Notes: generated by a model not told the origin, from the sequence alone. Numbered from the stretch's first letter, positions 47,083 to 56,125 are shown. The stretch: 64,000 nucleotides of DNA from Aestuariivivens sediminis (GCF_022662105.1 NZ_JAKMCP010000004.1:221552-285551); one strand, 5' to 3'. Program-made: numbers and translations.

Positions 47083-47166
47083 ATTGATTTTTCAAAATCA
47101 ATAATTTTTAAGAAGTCACTGATAATAGCTTTTTGGTTCGATAATTCAAGTTTTCCCGCTAGGGAA
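47083..47166 (+). repeat. Degraded att-like site R0 (type A arm)
   Basis: The stem-loop ATTGATTT/AAATCAAT (47083-47102), then GAAGTCACTGATAA and GGTTCGATAA, parallels the arm of site R5 at 56129. The acceptor-like part is lost and replaced by a small hairpin TTTCCC/GGGAAA. It marks the end of the TonB unit. Apart from sites R0 and R1, the 46920-47356 gap holds nothing I recognise. Confidence 0.6.
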
Positions 47167-47189
47167 AGATACTATTATTTTTATATTTG

Positions 47190-47300
47190 CCTTCATAAAG
47201 TAAGGCAAAACGCTTCAGTTCCTCATTAAAATGGTTCGACAAAACAATATTAGGGGGAGCAACTCACTGAAGACTTACATGAAAATGTAGGTCTTTTTTT
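47190..47300 (+). repeat. tRNA-like repeat site R1 (type B) with terminator
   Basis: The arm holds AAGGCAAA and CTCATTAAAA. The core at 47233-47261 is GGTTCGA, spacer CAAAACAATATT, then AGGGGGAGCA. A hairpin at 47272-47293 (GACTTACAT, GAAA loop, ATGTAGGTC) is followed by seven T. The core matches the T loop and acceptor of tRNA-Asn at 32213-32235 but cannot form a T stem. Confidence 0.88.
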
Positions 47301-47356
47301 GTATCCAAAAGTTTCCTTCAGATTTTCAGTATCTTTAGAAGATTAACCAACAATCA

Positions 47357-48106
47357 ATGATTAAATTCTTTCGCAACATACGTCAACAACTAATCTCACA
47401 GAATAGGTTTAGTAAGTATTTACTTTATGCTATTGGTGAGATTGTACTGGTGGTTGTTGGTATTTTAATTGCTTTGAGTATTAATAATTGGAATGAGCAA
47501 AGAAAATTCCTCGTTAACGAGCACGAATTCTACAAAAAGTTGGTTACTGATTTTACTAAAGAATCGGAATTTTTAAAATTCTGGACTGACTTCACTAAGG
47601 AGAATCATGATATAAATTATGCAATCTCTAAGAAAATAAAAGGAAAATTCAATAATGATTCTCTCATATCTTATAATTATCTGCAATTTACAATTGGTTA
47701 TCGTCCTAAAATAAATGATATTTATCAAGAATCATTTAATCATATATCCAATAAAAATATCCGAGACTTGATGACGAGATATCGTTTAAGGGGAGGCTTT
47801 ATAATTTCTGCTATTGAAGAATATAATGATTATAAAACAGGGTTTACACGTCCATTTTTAGAAAGAAACGGTCTTTATAATTTTGAGAATGTATTTGATG
47901 ATGAGCAAAATATTCATAATCAATTGCATTCGTTTGAAATCATAAATAGTCACAAACTCGAAGAACATTATATCTCTGACGAATTTAAATCAATACTTGT
48001 TGCATTAAAATTGCATCTGTCCTATTTAATTAATAATTTTCAACAGATGGATGAATTAAACAATGAAATTATAATGGCCTTAGAACATGAAATAAGGAAA
48101 GAATAG
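47357..48106 (+). CDS. DUF6090-family membrane protein (cassette 1)
   Basis: The 249-residue product starts with the DUF6090 hallmark (MIKFFRNIRQQLISQNRFSK). A transmembrane helix at about 24-43 (IGEIVLVVVGILIALSINNW) precedes a large helical soluble domain with many Asp, Glu and Lys. Function is unknown. It is the only gene between sites R1 and R2, begins 57 nt after the R1 terminator and ends 112 nt before R2, in the pattern of a single-gene cassette. Confidence 0.82.
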   Translation: MIKFFRNIRQQLISQNRFSKYLLYAIGEIVLVVVGILIALSINNWNEQRKFLVNEHEFYKKLVTDFTKESEFLKFWTDFTKENHDINYAISKKIKGKFNNDSLISYNYLQFTIGYRPKINDIYQESFNHISNKNIRDLMTRYRLRGGFIISAIEEYNDYKTGFTRPFLERNGLYNFENVFDDEQNIHNQLHSFEIINSHKLEEHYISDEFKSILVALKLHLSYLINNFQQMDELNNEIIMALEHEIRKE

Positions 48107-48217
48107 CAAATTTAAATATTGACAGAACGCAAGCACGTACAATAAATCTATCTTAAACTCAATTAAAATTTGGTTCGAGAATTGATGTCTTCCCTATGGA
48201 GAAAATGACTTGTCACC

Positions 48218-48330
48218 TTGCCTCCATAAAATAAGGCAAATCTCATTAGTTCCTCACTAAATTGGTTCGACAAAATAATATTAGGGGGAGCAATCCATCA
48301 AAATCCTTACTAGAAATAGTAAGGATTTTT
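48218..48330 (+). repeat. tRNA-like repeat site R2 (type B) with terminator
   Basis: The arm (ATAAGGCAAA, CATTAGTTCCTCACTAAA) leads to the core at 48264-48292, with GGTTCGA and AGGGGGAGCA and a spacer differing from R1 at one base. A hairpin at 48301-48328 with a GAAA loop follows, with a different stem (AAATCCTTACTA). The 48107-48411 gap holds only this site. Confidence 0.88.
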
Positions 48331-48411
48331 AGTTTATAAATTCTTAATTTTATTGATATTATTCCCCATCATCACCGTACTTATTGTATCTACTTCTTAA
48401 AAAATTAAGTC

Positions 48412-49206
48412 ATGAAATACATTTTAATTTTTTTAGGTTTATTACTCATTGCATGCTCAAAAAAAGAAAAAAAGGAATTTAACCCAGATAATGTTTTACC
48501 AAAAGAAATAATTGATTTAAGTTCAGTTATATCGAGTGATTTACCTACTAAGTTATGGGGGAAGGCTGCTATAGAGTTAATGGGATTTAAGGGAGAAACA
48601 GAATTTAGAGATGTTGGTATGGATAGTCCAGCATTTATAAGAAACTCATATATAGAAGTATTCAATCATGGTGGAGCTCATTTAGATGCCCCCAATCATA
48701 CTGATTCATTAGGGAAGTCAATAGAAGATTATGAATTATCAAAATTATTAGGACCTGTTAAAATTTTTGATGCTTCAAAGTATGAAAATAATGTCCCCAT
48801 TCCATTAGATTCTCTAAAAGATTTTGAATTGACCAAAGAGGATATTTTTATTCTGTATACGAATTATAAACCTCCTCAAAATGATATTGACTTGCCTTCC
48901 TATCCCTATCTATCGGTAGAAGCTTGCAATTATTTGACATCGATACCTGTTAAAGCAATTGCAACGGATGCATGGTCCATAGAGAGTTTGAGCCAATTTG
49001 ATAAAGGTATAAATGCAGGTTTGACGGGCAATGAAAATTTAATACCCAATCATTATAACATTTTTAAGAACGAAATACCTCTTTATGAAGCTTTAGAAAA
49101 TGTTGGTGCTTTACTAGATAAAGAGAACATTATTTTTATAGGTTTTCCTCTAAAATTTAAAAATGGCAATGGTTCCCCTGTAAGGGCAGTCGCATTTGTT
49201 TACTAA
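48412..49206 (+). CDS. Cyclase-family lipoprotein (cassette 2)
   Basis: The 264-residue product has a lipobox LIAC at the end of its signal peptide. The metal-site signature of the cyclase/kynurenine formamidase family is present as NHGGAHLDAPNH, with an early DLSSVIS and a C-terminal FIGFPLKFKNGNGSPVRA. It probably hydrolyses an amide or lactone in the periplasm or at the outer membrane, using a metal ion. The substrate is unknown. It is the only gene between R2 and R3. Most relatives are cytoplasmic, so lipoprotein export is unusual. Confidence 0.82.
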   Translation: MKYILIFLGLLLIACSKKEKKEFNPDNVLPKEIIDLSSVISSDLPTKLWGKAAIELMGFKGETEFRDVGMDSPAFIRNSYIEVFNHGGAHLDAPNHTDSLGKSIEDYELSKLLGPVKIFDASKYENNVPIPLDSLKDFELTKEDIFILYTNYKPPQNDIDLPSYPYLSVEACNYLTSIPVKAIATDAWSIESLSQFDKGINAGLTGNENLIPNHYNIFKNEIPLYEALENVGALLDKENIIFIGFPLKFKNGNGSPVRAVAFVY

Positions 49207-49227
49207 CCAGTTTCTTATGATTAAGTT

Positions 49228-49337
49228 CTTCAGAAAATAAAGCAAACTTCAATAGTTCTTCATTAAATTGGTTCGACAAAACAATATTAGGGGGAGCAAC
49301 TCACTGAAGACTTACATGAAAATGTAGGTCTTTTTTT
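49228..49337 (+). repeat. tRNA-like repeat site R3 (type B) with terminator
   Basis: The core at 49270-49298 is identical to that of R1. The terminator hairpin at 49309-49330 and its T run are also identical to R1. The arm is a diverged type B (TAAAGCAAA, CATTAAATT). It lies 22 nt after the cyclase gene stop. Confidence 0.88.
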
Positions 49338-49383
49338 GTATTCGGGCTGCATTTAATTTTCTTATCTTTAGAAGGCCAACTAA

Positions 49384-49824
49384 ATGTCAAATCAAATGAG
49401 AAAACAACATTTTAAAATTTCACTGCAAATTAATTTGCTGATAATAGTCTTTGCAATTCCATCTTTGATTAATTCTCAAAACGACACAAACACAAATGCC
49501 AAGGAGACTTTAAATATTGGTTTCGTACTGTATACAAAGGGAAATACACCAGGTACATTGTTTGCAAGATGGAACTATGCTAATAAATATAGTGGACCAG
49601 GACTAGCCACTGGTGGGCCACGAACAACAGGTTATGCTGGCAAATACCACGTACGATACTTTTATGAAAATGGTAAGTTTTCAGATGAGTATGACCTTGT
49701 AATAGAAAAAGCTGGGGACTTTTATGATGTATCTTGGATAATCAATGAGAAAGTTGAAGCTAAAGGTGTAGGAATGGAAGTTAAGGATGGTTTAGCTGTG
49801 GGTTGGCGCAGAATTTCCGATTAG
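49384..49824 (+). CDS. Small secreted beta-rich protein (cassette 3)
   Basis: The 146-residue product has a signal peptide (LQINLLIIVFAIPSLINSQ). The mature domain shows regular beta strands (GTLFARWNYANKYSGPG, GKYHVRYFYENG, FYDVSWIINEK, GVGMEVKDGLAVGWRR). This layout recurs in uncharacterised Bacteroidota proteins. It is the only gene between R3 and R4, begins 46 nt after the R3 terminator, and is read in the same direction as the other cassettes. Confidence 0.68.
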   Translation: MSNQMRKQHFKISLQINLLIIVFAIPSLINSQNDTNTNAKETLNIGFVLYTKGNTPGTLFARWNYANKYSGPGLATGGPRTTGYAGKYHVRYFYENGKFSDEYDLVIEKAGDFYDVSWIINEKVEAKGVGMEVKDGLAVGWRRISD

Positions 49825-49939
49825 GTATGTATCTGTTGAATTATAAGAAACTTAAATTAAAGCATACAATCTACCTTTCTAAATGGAGGGTGGTATGTTT
49901 TTCTATAAAGGACAGGTAGATTATGTCTACAAATGATTA

Positions 49940-50045
49940 CCTTATAATGAAGCAAACCTCATTAGTTCCTCATTAAAATGGTTCGATAAAACAATATTAG
50001 GGGGAGCAAAATAGAAAACCACTCAAGAAATTGGGTGGTTTTTTT
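49940..50045 (+). repeat. tRNA-like repeat site R4 (type B) with terminator
   Basis: The arm (GAAGCAAA, CTCATTAGTTCCTCATTAAAA) leads to the core at 49980-50008 with GGTTCGA and AGGGGGAGCA. The hairpin at 50017-50040 has stem AACCACTCAA with TTGGGTGGTT, a GAAA loop and T run. The stem sequence differs from R1, R2 and R3 while pairing is kept. Confidence 0.88.
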
Positions 50046-50105
50046 CTTCAATAATCTGGACTGTTTTTTTATAATCTTTAGTGATATTCGCTATACAGCC
50101 AACCC

Positions 50106-50388
50106 TTGATTACATTCTTTCGTAAAATACGCCAACCACTATTATCAAAATTTAAGTTTGGCAAGTAATATATTATATGCCACTTGAGAGATTGTATTAG
50201 TCATGGTCGTGATATTACTGGCATTTCAAGTTAATAATTGGATTGAAGAGTGGAAGACCTCAAATGTAGAATTGGTAGTATTGCAAGGAAATCAGAATGA
50301 TCTGATGATCAATTCTACTACTGTTGACAGAGTATTAATGGCGGGTAAAAGGAAATTAACCAATTTTCAAATGGCGGATTTGAAATAG
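50106..50388 (+). pseudogene. Decayed DUF6090 gene (cassette 4)
   Basis: Reading from 50106 gives LITFFRKIRQPLLSKFKFGK then a stop. This is clearly the DUF6090 start seen at 47357, but without an ATG. The transmembrane part continues in other frames (VVVILLAFQVNNWIEEWK from 50203). Frameshifts, the missing start and truncation show a dead copy. It sits directly after R4, as the intact copy sits after R1. Confidence 0.82.
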
Positions 50389-50417
50389 TTCAAAATTGTT
50401 TAACTGTAAACTAGTTA

Positions 50418-50639
50418 ATGTATACATCAATTACAGTTCCTGATTCAAATTTCAAAATTGTTATAGACGATGGAATTTTTTTAGAGGGTAAACAATCGCT
50501 TAATTTTGATGTAAAAGATTGTCAGGATATTGGTGGATGGGCTTCCCCTGGTTTTACCAATCAGTTTCATGAAATAGGAAGTTTTAAAGAAGAATCAGCA
50601 AGGACACTTTCAATTATCCAAAAATCACTCAATTGCTAA
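50418..50639 (+). pseudogene. Probable fragment of a carbohydrate-active protein
   Basis: A 73-residue ORF resembles the middle of a CBM-like beta sandwich (DDGIFLEGKQSLNFDVKDC, GGWASPGFTNQF). It lacks a signal peptide and the rest of a domain. It is most likely a remnant rather than a gene, among other decayed pieces in the R4-R5 unit. Low certainty on the family. Confidence 0.35.
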
Positions 50640-50770
50640 AAAATAACCTAGCTAGTACGTATTAAAAGGTTTATATTTCGAATGAATTAATAATTACATG
50701 TTCAAGGTTAGCTTTACTTTTCATTCTTTTAGTATATTGCAGACACTAGATTAATAATGTTATATAAGAA

Positions 50771-51496
50771 ATGGATTTAAAGCTAAATCCAAAAAATAAT
50801 GTTAAACTTGCGGATCAACTCCATGATCAACTTATAGATTGGATTATTTCTGGAATCTTAAAAGAAGGTGATAAAATTCCTTCAGAAAATGAACTATGTC
50901 AATCCTTTCAGGTGTCCAGACCTGTTGTTAGAGAGGCAGTTTTAAAACTGCAAAAAGAAGATTTAGTAATTACAAAAAAAGGTATAGGAACCTTTGTTTT
51001 AGACAGCCATTTAAAGGATCTTAGTAAGTTTGTGTCTTATCAAGATGTTTCAAATATATTAGAAAGCCATGAAGTTAGGATTGCCCTAGAGGCAGAGTCA
51101 GCTGCTCTTGCAGCGTTACGAAGAACTCAGGAGCAGTTATTGGTAATTAAAAAAGCGCAGTTAGCTATGCAGAAAGATTTTGAAGAGTCAAATCTATCGA
51201 TTCAAGCTGATTATGAGTTTCATATTGGAATAGCCCAATCAACAAATAATGAATTATTTGTGCAATTATTAAAGAACCTTCATATAGGATTACGTAAAAC
51301 TATGGCTATTGGTCAAGAATTATCCAGAAAAAGTGTTTTAAGTAAAATCTCTCCAAATAGAAATAAGCAAGTATTAGAAGAGCACCAAAGGATAATAGAT
51401 GCTATTGAAATTCAAGACCAAGAGGCAGCTCGATTTGCTATGCGATATCACATGTTAAAAATAAAGCAACGAATCATGAGTGTTAAAACAGAGTAA
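50771..51496 (+). CDS. FadR/GntR-family transcriptional regulator
   Basis: The 241-residue product has an N-terminal winged helix (GDKIPSENELCQSFQVSRPVV) and a C-terminal all-helical FCD ligand domain with EVRIALEAESAALAA, and His residues in DYEFHIGIAQ and RYHMLK that usually bind a metal. It likely senses a sugar acid or keto acid and controls the neighbouring catabolic genes (RraA-like, symporter, dehydrogenase). Confidence 0.9.
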   Translation: MDLKLNPKNNVKLADQLHDQLIDWIISGILKEGDKIPSENELCQSFQVSRPVVREAVLKLQKEDLVITKKGIGTFVLDSHLKDLSKFVSYQDVSNILESHEVRIALEAESAALAALRRTQEQLLVIKKAQLAMQKDFEESNLSIQADYEFHIGIAQSTNNELFVQLLKNLHIGLRKTMAIGQELSRKSVLSKISPNRNKQVLEEHQRIIDAIEIQDQEAARFAMRYHMLKIKQRIMSVKTE

Positions 51497-51543
51497 AATA
51501 TAATATTTAAAGATGGACATTGATCGTGAATTTAAGCAGGAAT

Positions 51544-52254
51544 TTATTTCTCTTTCAATGCTTTCCAACTTTCAAAATCTTTAATATTGTCTTCCGAAGT
51601 TAAAGGATATAAACCAATAACTGGTCGACCTTCCATTACCTTTTCGGTTACAAAAGCCTCATATAATTCCATTTTACTTGCTTCTTCAGCCACTTGGTCA
51701 GCAACGTTTGCTGGTATTACCATAACTCCGTCATCATCACCAACAATTATATCTCCTGGAAAAACAGCAACATCACCACATCCTATAGGGACATTAATGT
51801 CTAAGGCTTGATTCAGTGTTAAGTTTGTTGGAGCCGAAGGAGTTTTGTGAAAAGAAGGAAACGGTAAGTTAGCAATTATACCAGAATCTCTGAACCCGCC
51901 ATCTGTAACGATTCCAGCAGCACCGCGAACCATTAGTCTAGTAACTAAGATAGATCCAGCAGAAGCTGCTCTGGCGGATTTTCTGCTATCCATTATTAAA
52001 ACAGAGCCTTCTGGACATTCTTCTACAGCTATTCGTTGAGGATGTTTTGGATCTCTAAATATGTTGATTGGGTTTAAATCTTCCCTTGCAGGTATATAGC
52101 GCAAAGTGTAAGCTTCTCCCACCATATTTGGTTTTCCTGTGCGTAAAGGTTTTACACCCTGTATGAATTGATTTTTTAACCCCATTTTATAAAGTAAGGT
52201 TGCAATAGTAGGAGTACTTGTCCTTTTTAATCTTTCTCTTGTTGATTCCAGCAT
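51544..52254 (-). CDS. RraA-family protein (aldolase-like)
   Basis: The 236-residue product shows the RraA/HMG aldolase pattern: GEAYTLRYIPA, VLIMDSRKSARAASAGSILVTRLMVRGAAGIVTDGGFRD, then GCGDVAVFPGDIIVGDDDGVMVIP. The Arg/Asp pair of TDGGFRD is the active-site signature of 4-hydroxy-4-methyl-2-oxoglutarate or related aldolases. Here it probably cleaves or decarboxylates a keto acid for the dehydrogenase encoded downstream. It is divergent from the symporter, with which it shares a symmetrical promoter region. Confidence 0.85.
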   Translation of the reverse strand: MLESTRERLKRTSTPTIATLLYKMGLKNQFIQGVKPLRTGKPNMVGEAYTLRYIPAREDLNPINIFRDPKHPQRIAVEECPEGSVLIMDSRKSARAASAGSILVTRLMVRGAAGIVTDGGFRDSGIIANLPFPSFHKTPSAPTNLTLNQALDINVPIGCGDVAVFPGDIIVGDDDGVMVIPANVADQVAEEASKMELYEAFVTEKVMEGRPVIGLYPLTSEDNIKDFESWKALKEK

Positions 52255-52351
52255 TATATATTATTAGTTTGAAATTCAATTTATCATGTAAAATTACATT
52301 ACATCATATTGTTATAATGAATTATATTAACCTTAAAATTGATATTATAGG

Positions 52352-52454
52352 CAAATATATTGAAATAAAACACAAATAATGCATTTAATAAATTAAACAT
52401 GTAAATAAATATAACAAGTTATTAGGTTTTAAGTTTACTATTTCAATATATTTG
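52352..52454. promoter_or_regulatory. Mirror-image divergent promoters of the RraA and symporter genes
   Basis: CAAATATATTGAAATA at 52352-52367 is repeated as an exact 16-bp inverted copy at 52439-52454. Each arm contains a TATATTTG -7 element, minus-facing at 52352-52359 and plus-facing at 52447-52454. Between them lies ATAAC-AA-GTTAT at 52411-52422. The symmetry suggests both promoters bind the same factor. Confidence 0.6.
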
Positions 52455-52488
52455 TCCTAACTGTATTAAAAATATTGCTGTTATATTT

Positions 52489-53751
52489 ATGAAGTCAAAG
52501 TTAATCTTAGTTGTTCTGTTTGTTTTTCTCATAACGACAGTATATCAATTATTTATCGGAAGTATTCAGAACGCAGGAATCCCAATGTTAGGACTGTTTA
52601 TTGTTTTGGCACTTTATGGGTATGTACATAAAAGGCTAAAAAGTATGTCGTTTACTTTTTGGGTATTTGCCTTTTTAATTGCAGCTATGTATTATCCTTT
52701 TTTGTTTACAGATTGGGGGTTTAATACTAAAATACTTGTTATTCCAATGCTTCAATTGATAATGTTTGGAATGGGGACTAAATTGAGTTTTGGTGATTTT
52801 AAAGAAGAATTGTCTAAGCCTAAAGGGGTAATAACAGGTACTGTAATGGCTTTTGGAATTATGCCATTATTAGGTGTATTCGTAGTCAAATTGTTTAATT
52901 TCCCACCTGATATCGCTATAGGTGTTATTTTAATTGGGTGTTGCCCTGGAGGGGCTTCTTCAAATGTTATGGCCTTTTTGGCAAAAGGGAATGTTGCGTT
53001 GTCTGTTAGTGTGACTACGGTTACAACACTCGTAACACCAATAGTTACTCCGGCCTTGATGAAACTTTTAGCAAATGAAATGATTGAAATTTCGTTTATT
53101 AAAATGATGTTGTCAAGTTTTAACCTAATCATTGTACCTATTGCTGCAGGATTAATTTGTAATAAAATATTATACGGAAATTCAGATTGGATTAAAAAGA
53201 AGCACAATGTATTGACGGTTGCTATATTGGCAGGCTTAATGGTATTTTTAATATTGGCTGTTCCATTTTTAACATCATTAACTGTTATAAAGCCTGGGTT
53301 GATACTAGGTCTTTCACTTATCTCAATAGTTTCTTTAACTAAATTAATTGTAAAATATTTTAATGGACCTCAAAATTGGATGGATAAGATATTACCCTCA
53401 TTATCAATGTTTTCAATTGTTCTTTTTGTTACAATCGTTGTAGCTCTAAATCGGGATAAATTATTAGTTGTTGGTTTATTTCTAGTAGCAGCATCGGCTA
53501 TTCACAATTTATTTGGATTTATTTTGGGCTATTCATGCAGTAGACTAGTTGGTCTCTCAAAAAGAGATAGTAGAACGCTCTCTATAGAAGTAGCATTGAA
53601 AAATGGTGGATTGGGTATGGGGCTAGCACTAGAAGCATTAGGGAGTGCAAATGCCGCTTTGGCTCCAATTGTTTTTGGAAAATGGATGAATATTTCTGGT
53701 TCAGCCTTAGCAAATTATTGGCGCGTTAAACGAGTTGATGATGAAGAATAG
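52489..53751 (+). CDS. Bile acid:sodium symporter (SBF) family transporter
   Basis: The 420-residue product has about ten transmembrane helices. The family's PGGASSNVMAFLAKGNVALSV crossover motif and a second half with GLGMGLALEALGSANAALAP are visible. An N-terminal pair of extra helices precedes the usual core. It should import an organic anion with sodium. It lies in a catabolic group with a FadR-type regulator and a dehydrogenase, which points to a keto acid or sugar acid substrate by inference. Confidence 0.85.
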   Translation: MKSKLILVVLFVFLITTVYQLFIGSIQNAGIPMLGLFIVLALYGYVHKRLKSMSFTFWVFAFLIAAMYYPFLFTDWGFNTKILVIPMLQLIMFGMGTKLSFGDFKEELSKPKGVITGTVMAFGIMPLLGVFVVKLFNFPPDIAIGVILIGCCPGGASSNVMAFLAKGNVALSVSVTTVTTLVTPIVTPALMKLLANEMIEISFIKMMLSSFNLIIVPIAAGLICNKILYGNSDWIKKKHNVLTVAILAGLMVFLILAVPFLTSLTVIKPGLILGLSLISIVSLTKLIVKYFNGPQNWMDKILPSLSMFSIVLFVTIVVALNRDKLLVVGLFLVAASAIHNLFGFILGYSCSRLVGLSKRDSRTLSIEVALKNGGLGMGLALEALGSANAALAPIVFGKWMNISGSALANYWRVKRVDDEE

Positions 53752-53800
53752 GTTGATATAGTATTAATAGAAAATATAATTGTTTAATAATATAAAAATA

Positions 53801-54093
53801 ATAAACAGAATTGAGTACTTATCCCTTGTTTTAATTATGTTTTTAATACTTGCTTATTGCATGAATAAGGAAGGATTATTTTAACAAAATTTAGAAGATT
53901 GGTACGCTATTGGGACAGCTAATTGGGGTTTTTCGAATAATGAACTCGTTGGAAGTATTGAAGAAGAACAGGATTTATAATTACTAACAATGATACCCAT
54001 AGTGATTCGCGATTTGATAGATATATAGGATTACAAGTAGTAGGTTTAGGAGACATTAGATTCAAGAATGTAATAATTTCTGAATTAAAATAA
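53801..54093 (+). pseudogene. Decayed DUF1080 (3-keto-disaccharide hydrolase-like) lipoprotein
   Basis: A signal peptide without ATG (IEYLSLVLIMFLILAYC) is broken by an in-frame TAA at 53882. It continues as NLEDWYAIGTANWGFSNNELVG, then shifts frame. It ends with RYIGLQVVGLGDIRFKNVII, the closing motif of DUF1080 domains. The middle of the domain is missing, so this is a deletion remnant. Confidence 0.72.
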
Positions 54094-54115
54094 ATTATAG
54101 ATAAAAAATTTAAAG

Positions 54116-55657
54116 ATGAATACGAATAATACCTTTTATGCAATTAATGCCACTACTGAAAAACCTTTAGAAGGCGCGTTCCAAAATGCGTCTATAGGGA
54201 AAATTAATGAAGTCGTGAAAAAGGCTACTGAAGCATTTGAAATTTACAGAAAAAAAGACAAAAACAGCATTGCTGATTTTTTGGATCAGATAGCAGAAGA
54301 GATAATGAATCTTGGAGATTCATTACTTGAAAGATGTCATTTAGAAACCGCATTGCCAATGGCTCGTTTACAAGGTGAAAGAGTAAGAACAGTAAATCAG
54401 TTAAAATTATTTGCAACTGTTGTTCGTGAAGGTTCATGGGTTGATGCTAGGATTGATACGGCAATACCAGACCGTATACCAATTCCTAAGGCCGATATTA
54501 GGCATATGCTTATTCCACTTGGGCCAATAGCAGTTTTTGGAGCCAGTAATTTTCCTCTTGCATTCTCAACAGCAGGTGGAGATACAGCTTCAGCATTAGC
54601 AGCAGGATGTCCGGTTGTGGTTAAAGGACATAAAGCACACCCCGGGACTGCTGAGTTAGTTGCTACTGCCATTTTAAAAGCAGTAAAAAAATGTAGAATG
54701 CCAGACGGAACTTTTTCATTAATACATGGAAACTCAAGAAAGGTAGGGGAAGATTTAGTAAAGCACCCAGAGATAAAAGCTGTTGGATTTACAGGGTCAT
54801 ATGGAGGAGGTAAAGCATTGTTTAATTATGCTAACGCAAGGCTAGAGCCAATTCCTGTATTTGCAGAAATGGGGAGCACAAATCCAGTGTTTATTTTACC
54901 AGCTGCCCTTAAAGAAAGTGGAGATAAAATTGCTGAAGGTATGGTAGGATCTATAACAATTGGAGTTGGTCAGTTTTGTACTAAGCCGGGGTTATTATTT
55001 ATTCAAAAATCTGAAAGCACAGATAAATTTTACAGTCAATTAGGTAATGGTATTAGTAAAGTACCGGGAGCAACCATGTTAACACCAGATATGTTAAAAG
55101 CATATAATAGTGGTATAGAAAGCACATTACAGATTGGTGAGGTTGAACTCTTTGCCTCAGGATTAAATGGAGGTACTACAACTGCTACCTCTAAAGTATT
55201 TAAAACCTCTATTGAAAATTTTATAAATAATAAATCATTGTCTGAAGAGAATTTTGGACCAACAAGTATATTGGTTGAGGCAAATTCAAAAGAAGAAATA
55301 TTTGAAATTGCTAGAAACCTAGAAGGTCATTTAACAGCAACAGTGCATGGAACGGATAAAGATTTAGAAGAATACAAAGAACTTTTCGATATTTTAGAAT
55401 TAAAAGTTGGTCGTGTTTTAATAAATGGATTTCCAACAGGAGTGGAGGTGTGTAATTCTATGGTTCATGGAGGGCCTTATCCAGCTACAACTGCACCACA
55501 GTCAACATCTGTAGGGACTAATGCCATGAAACGTTTTGTAAGACCTGTTTGTTTTCAAAATTATCCTCAATTTTTATTGCCAGATGCCTTAAAAAATAAT
55601 AATCCATTTGTAATATGGCGTTTAATTGATGGGGGCATAAGTAAATCAGGAGTTTAG
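54116..55657 (+). CDS. Alpha-ketoglutarate semialdehyde dehydrogenase
   Basis: The 513-residue NAD(P)-dependent aldehyde dehydrogenase has the catalytic Cys in VGQFCTKPG and Glu in FAEMGSTNP, and its length is like other 2,5-dioxovalerate dehydrogenases. It oxidises 2,5-dioxopentanoate to 2-oxoglutarate at the end of pentose, hexarate or hydroxyproline oxidation. It is downstream of the transporter and decayed DUF1080 gene. Confidence 0.9.
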   Translation: MNTNNTFYAINATTEKPLEGAFQNASIGKINEVVKKATEAFEIYRKKDKNSIADFLDQIAEEIMNLGDSLLERCHLETALPMARLQGERVRTVNQLKLFATVVREGSWVDARIDTAIPDRIPIPKADIRHMLIPLGPIAVFGASNFPLAFSTAGGDTASALAAGCPVVVKGHKAHPGTAELVATAILKAVKKCRMPDGTFSLIHGNSRKVGEDLVKHPEIKAVGFTGSYGGGKALFNYANARLEPIPVFAEMGSTNPVFILPAALKESGDKIAEGMVGSITIGVGQFCTKPGLLFIQKSESTDKFYSQLGNGISKVPGATMLTPDMLKAYNSGIESTLQIGEVELFASGLNGGTTTATSKVFKTSIENFINNKSLSEENFGPTSILVEANSKEEIFEIARNLEGHLTATVHGTDKDLEEYKELFDILELKVGRVLINGFPTGVEVCNSMVHGGPYPATTAPQSTSVGTNAMKRFVRPVCFQNYPQFLLPDALKNNNPFVIWRLIDGGISKSGV

Positions 55658-55721
55658 ATTTTCTAGCTGAAAACAAGTTTTTGTAAAAAATATTTACAAC
55701 AAAACATCAAAAAAAGTACTG

Positions 55722-55832
55722 ATGGAACGAATTAAAAATGCAGATCAGCTAGCTTTTTGTATGTTGTATGATCGGCTGTGGGAACCAATGTATATAAAGG
55801 CAATTGCTATTTTAGGTAATGTAAGTCTTTAG
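55722..55832 (+). pseudogene. N-terminal fragment of an ECF sigma factor
   Basis: A 36-residue ORF (MERIKNADQLAFCMLYDRLW...) matches the region 2 start of FecI/RpoE-like sigma factors and then stops after AIAILGNVSL. It is far shorter than the roughly 180 residues expected, so it is a truncated remnant. Apart from site R5 and the direct repeats at 56365-56407, the 55833-56447 gap holds nothing I recognise. Confidence 0.65.
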
Positions 55833-56125
55833 ATAAATTGGAGCTTTTTGATTTAAAATTTAAAAGAGGATTTGAACTAATTTAATCTAAATTTTTGATA
55901 TTGTTTTTTTGTTCAATTTAGTGTTTTGATTTTCGTTCTATTACGAACAAACGTATGACGCATTAGAAACTACTAGTGAATAGGGATTAACCTTTACCAT
56001 TAATAGAATAATGACTTCTATAATCAATAGCTCATTACAAATTAGAAATATTCCACTTATTTAATAATATTAATTACTACCACCCACCCACACATTTAAC
56101 ACCTTGACAAATGATGAACTATTAA

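Noticed and set aside
47182..47189. TATATTTG just before R1 as the promoter of cassette 1
   Set aside because: The R1 terminator lies between this element and the DUF6090 gene, so it would not express that gene. R2-R4 lack it, so it is not a shared part of the site.
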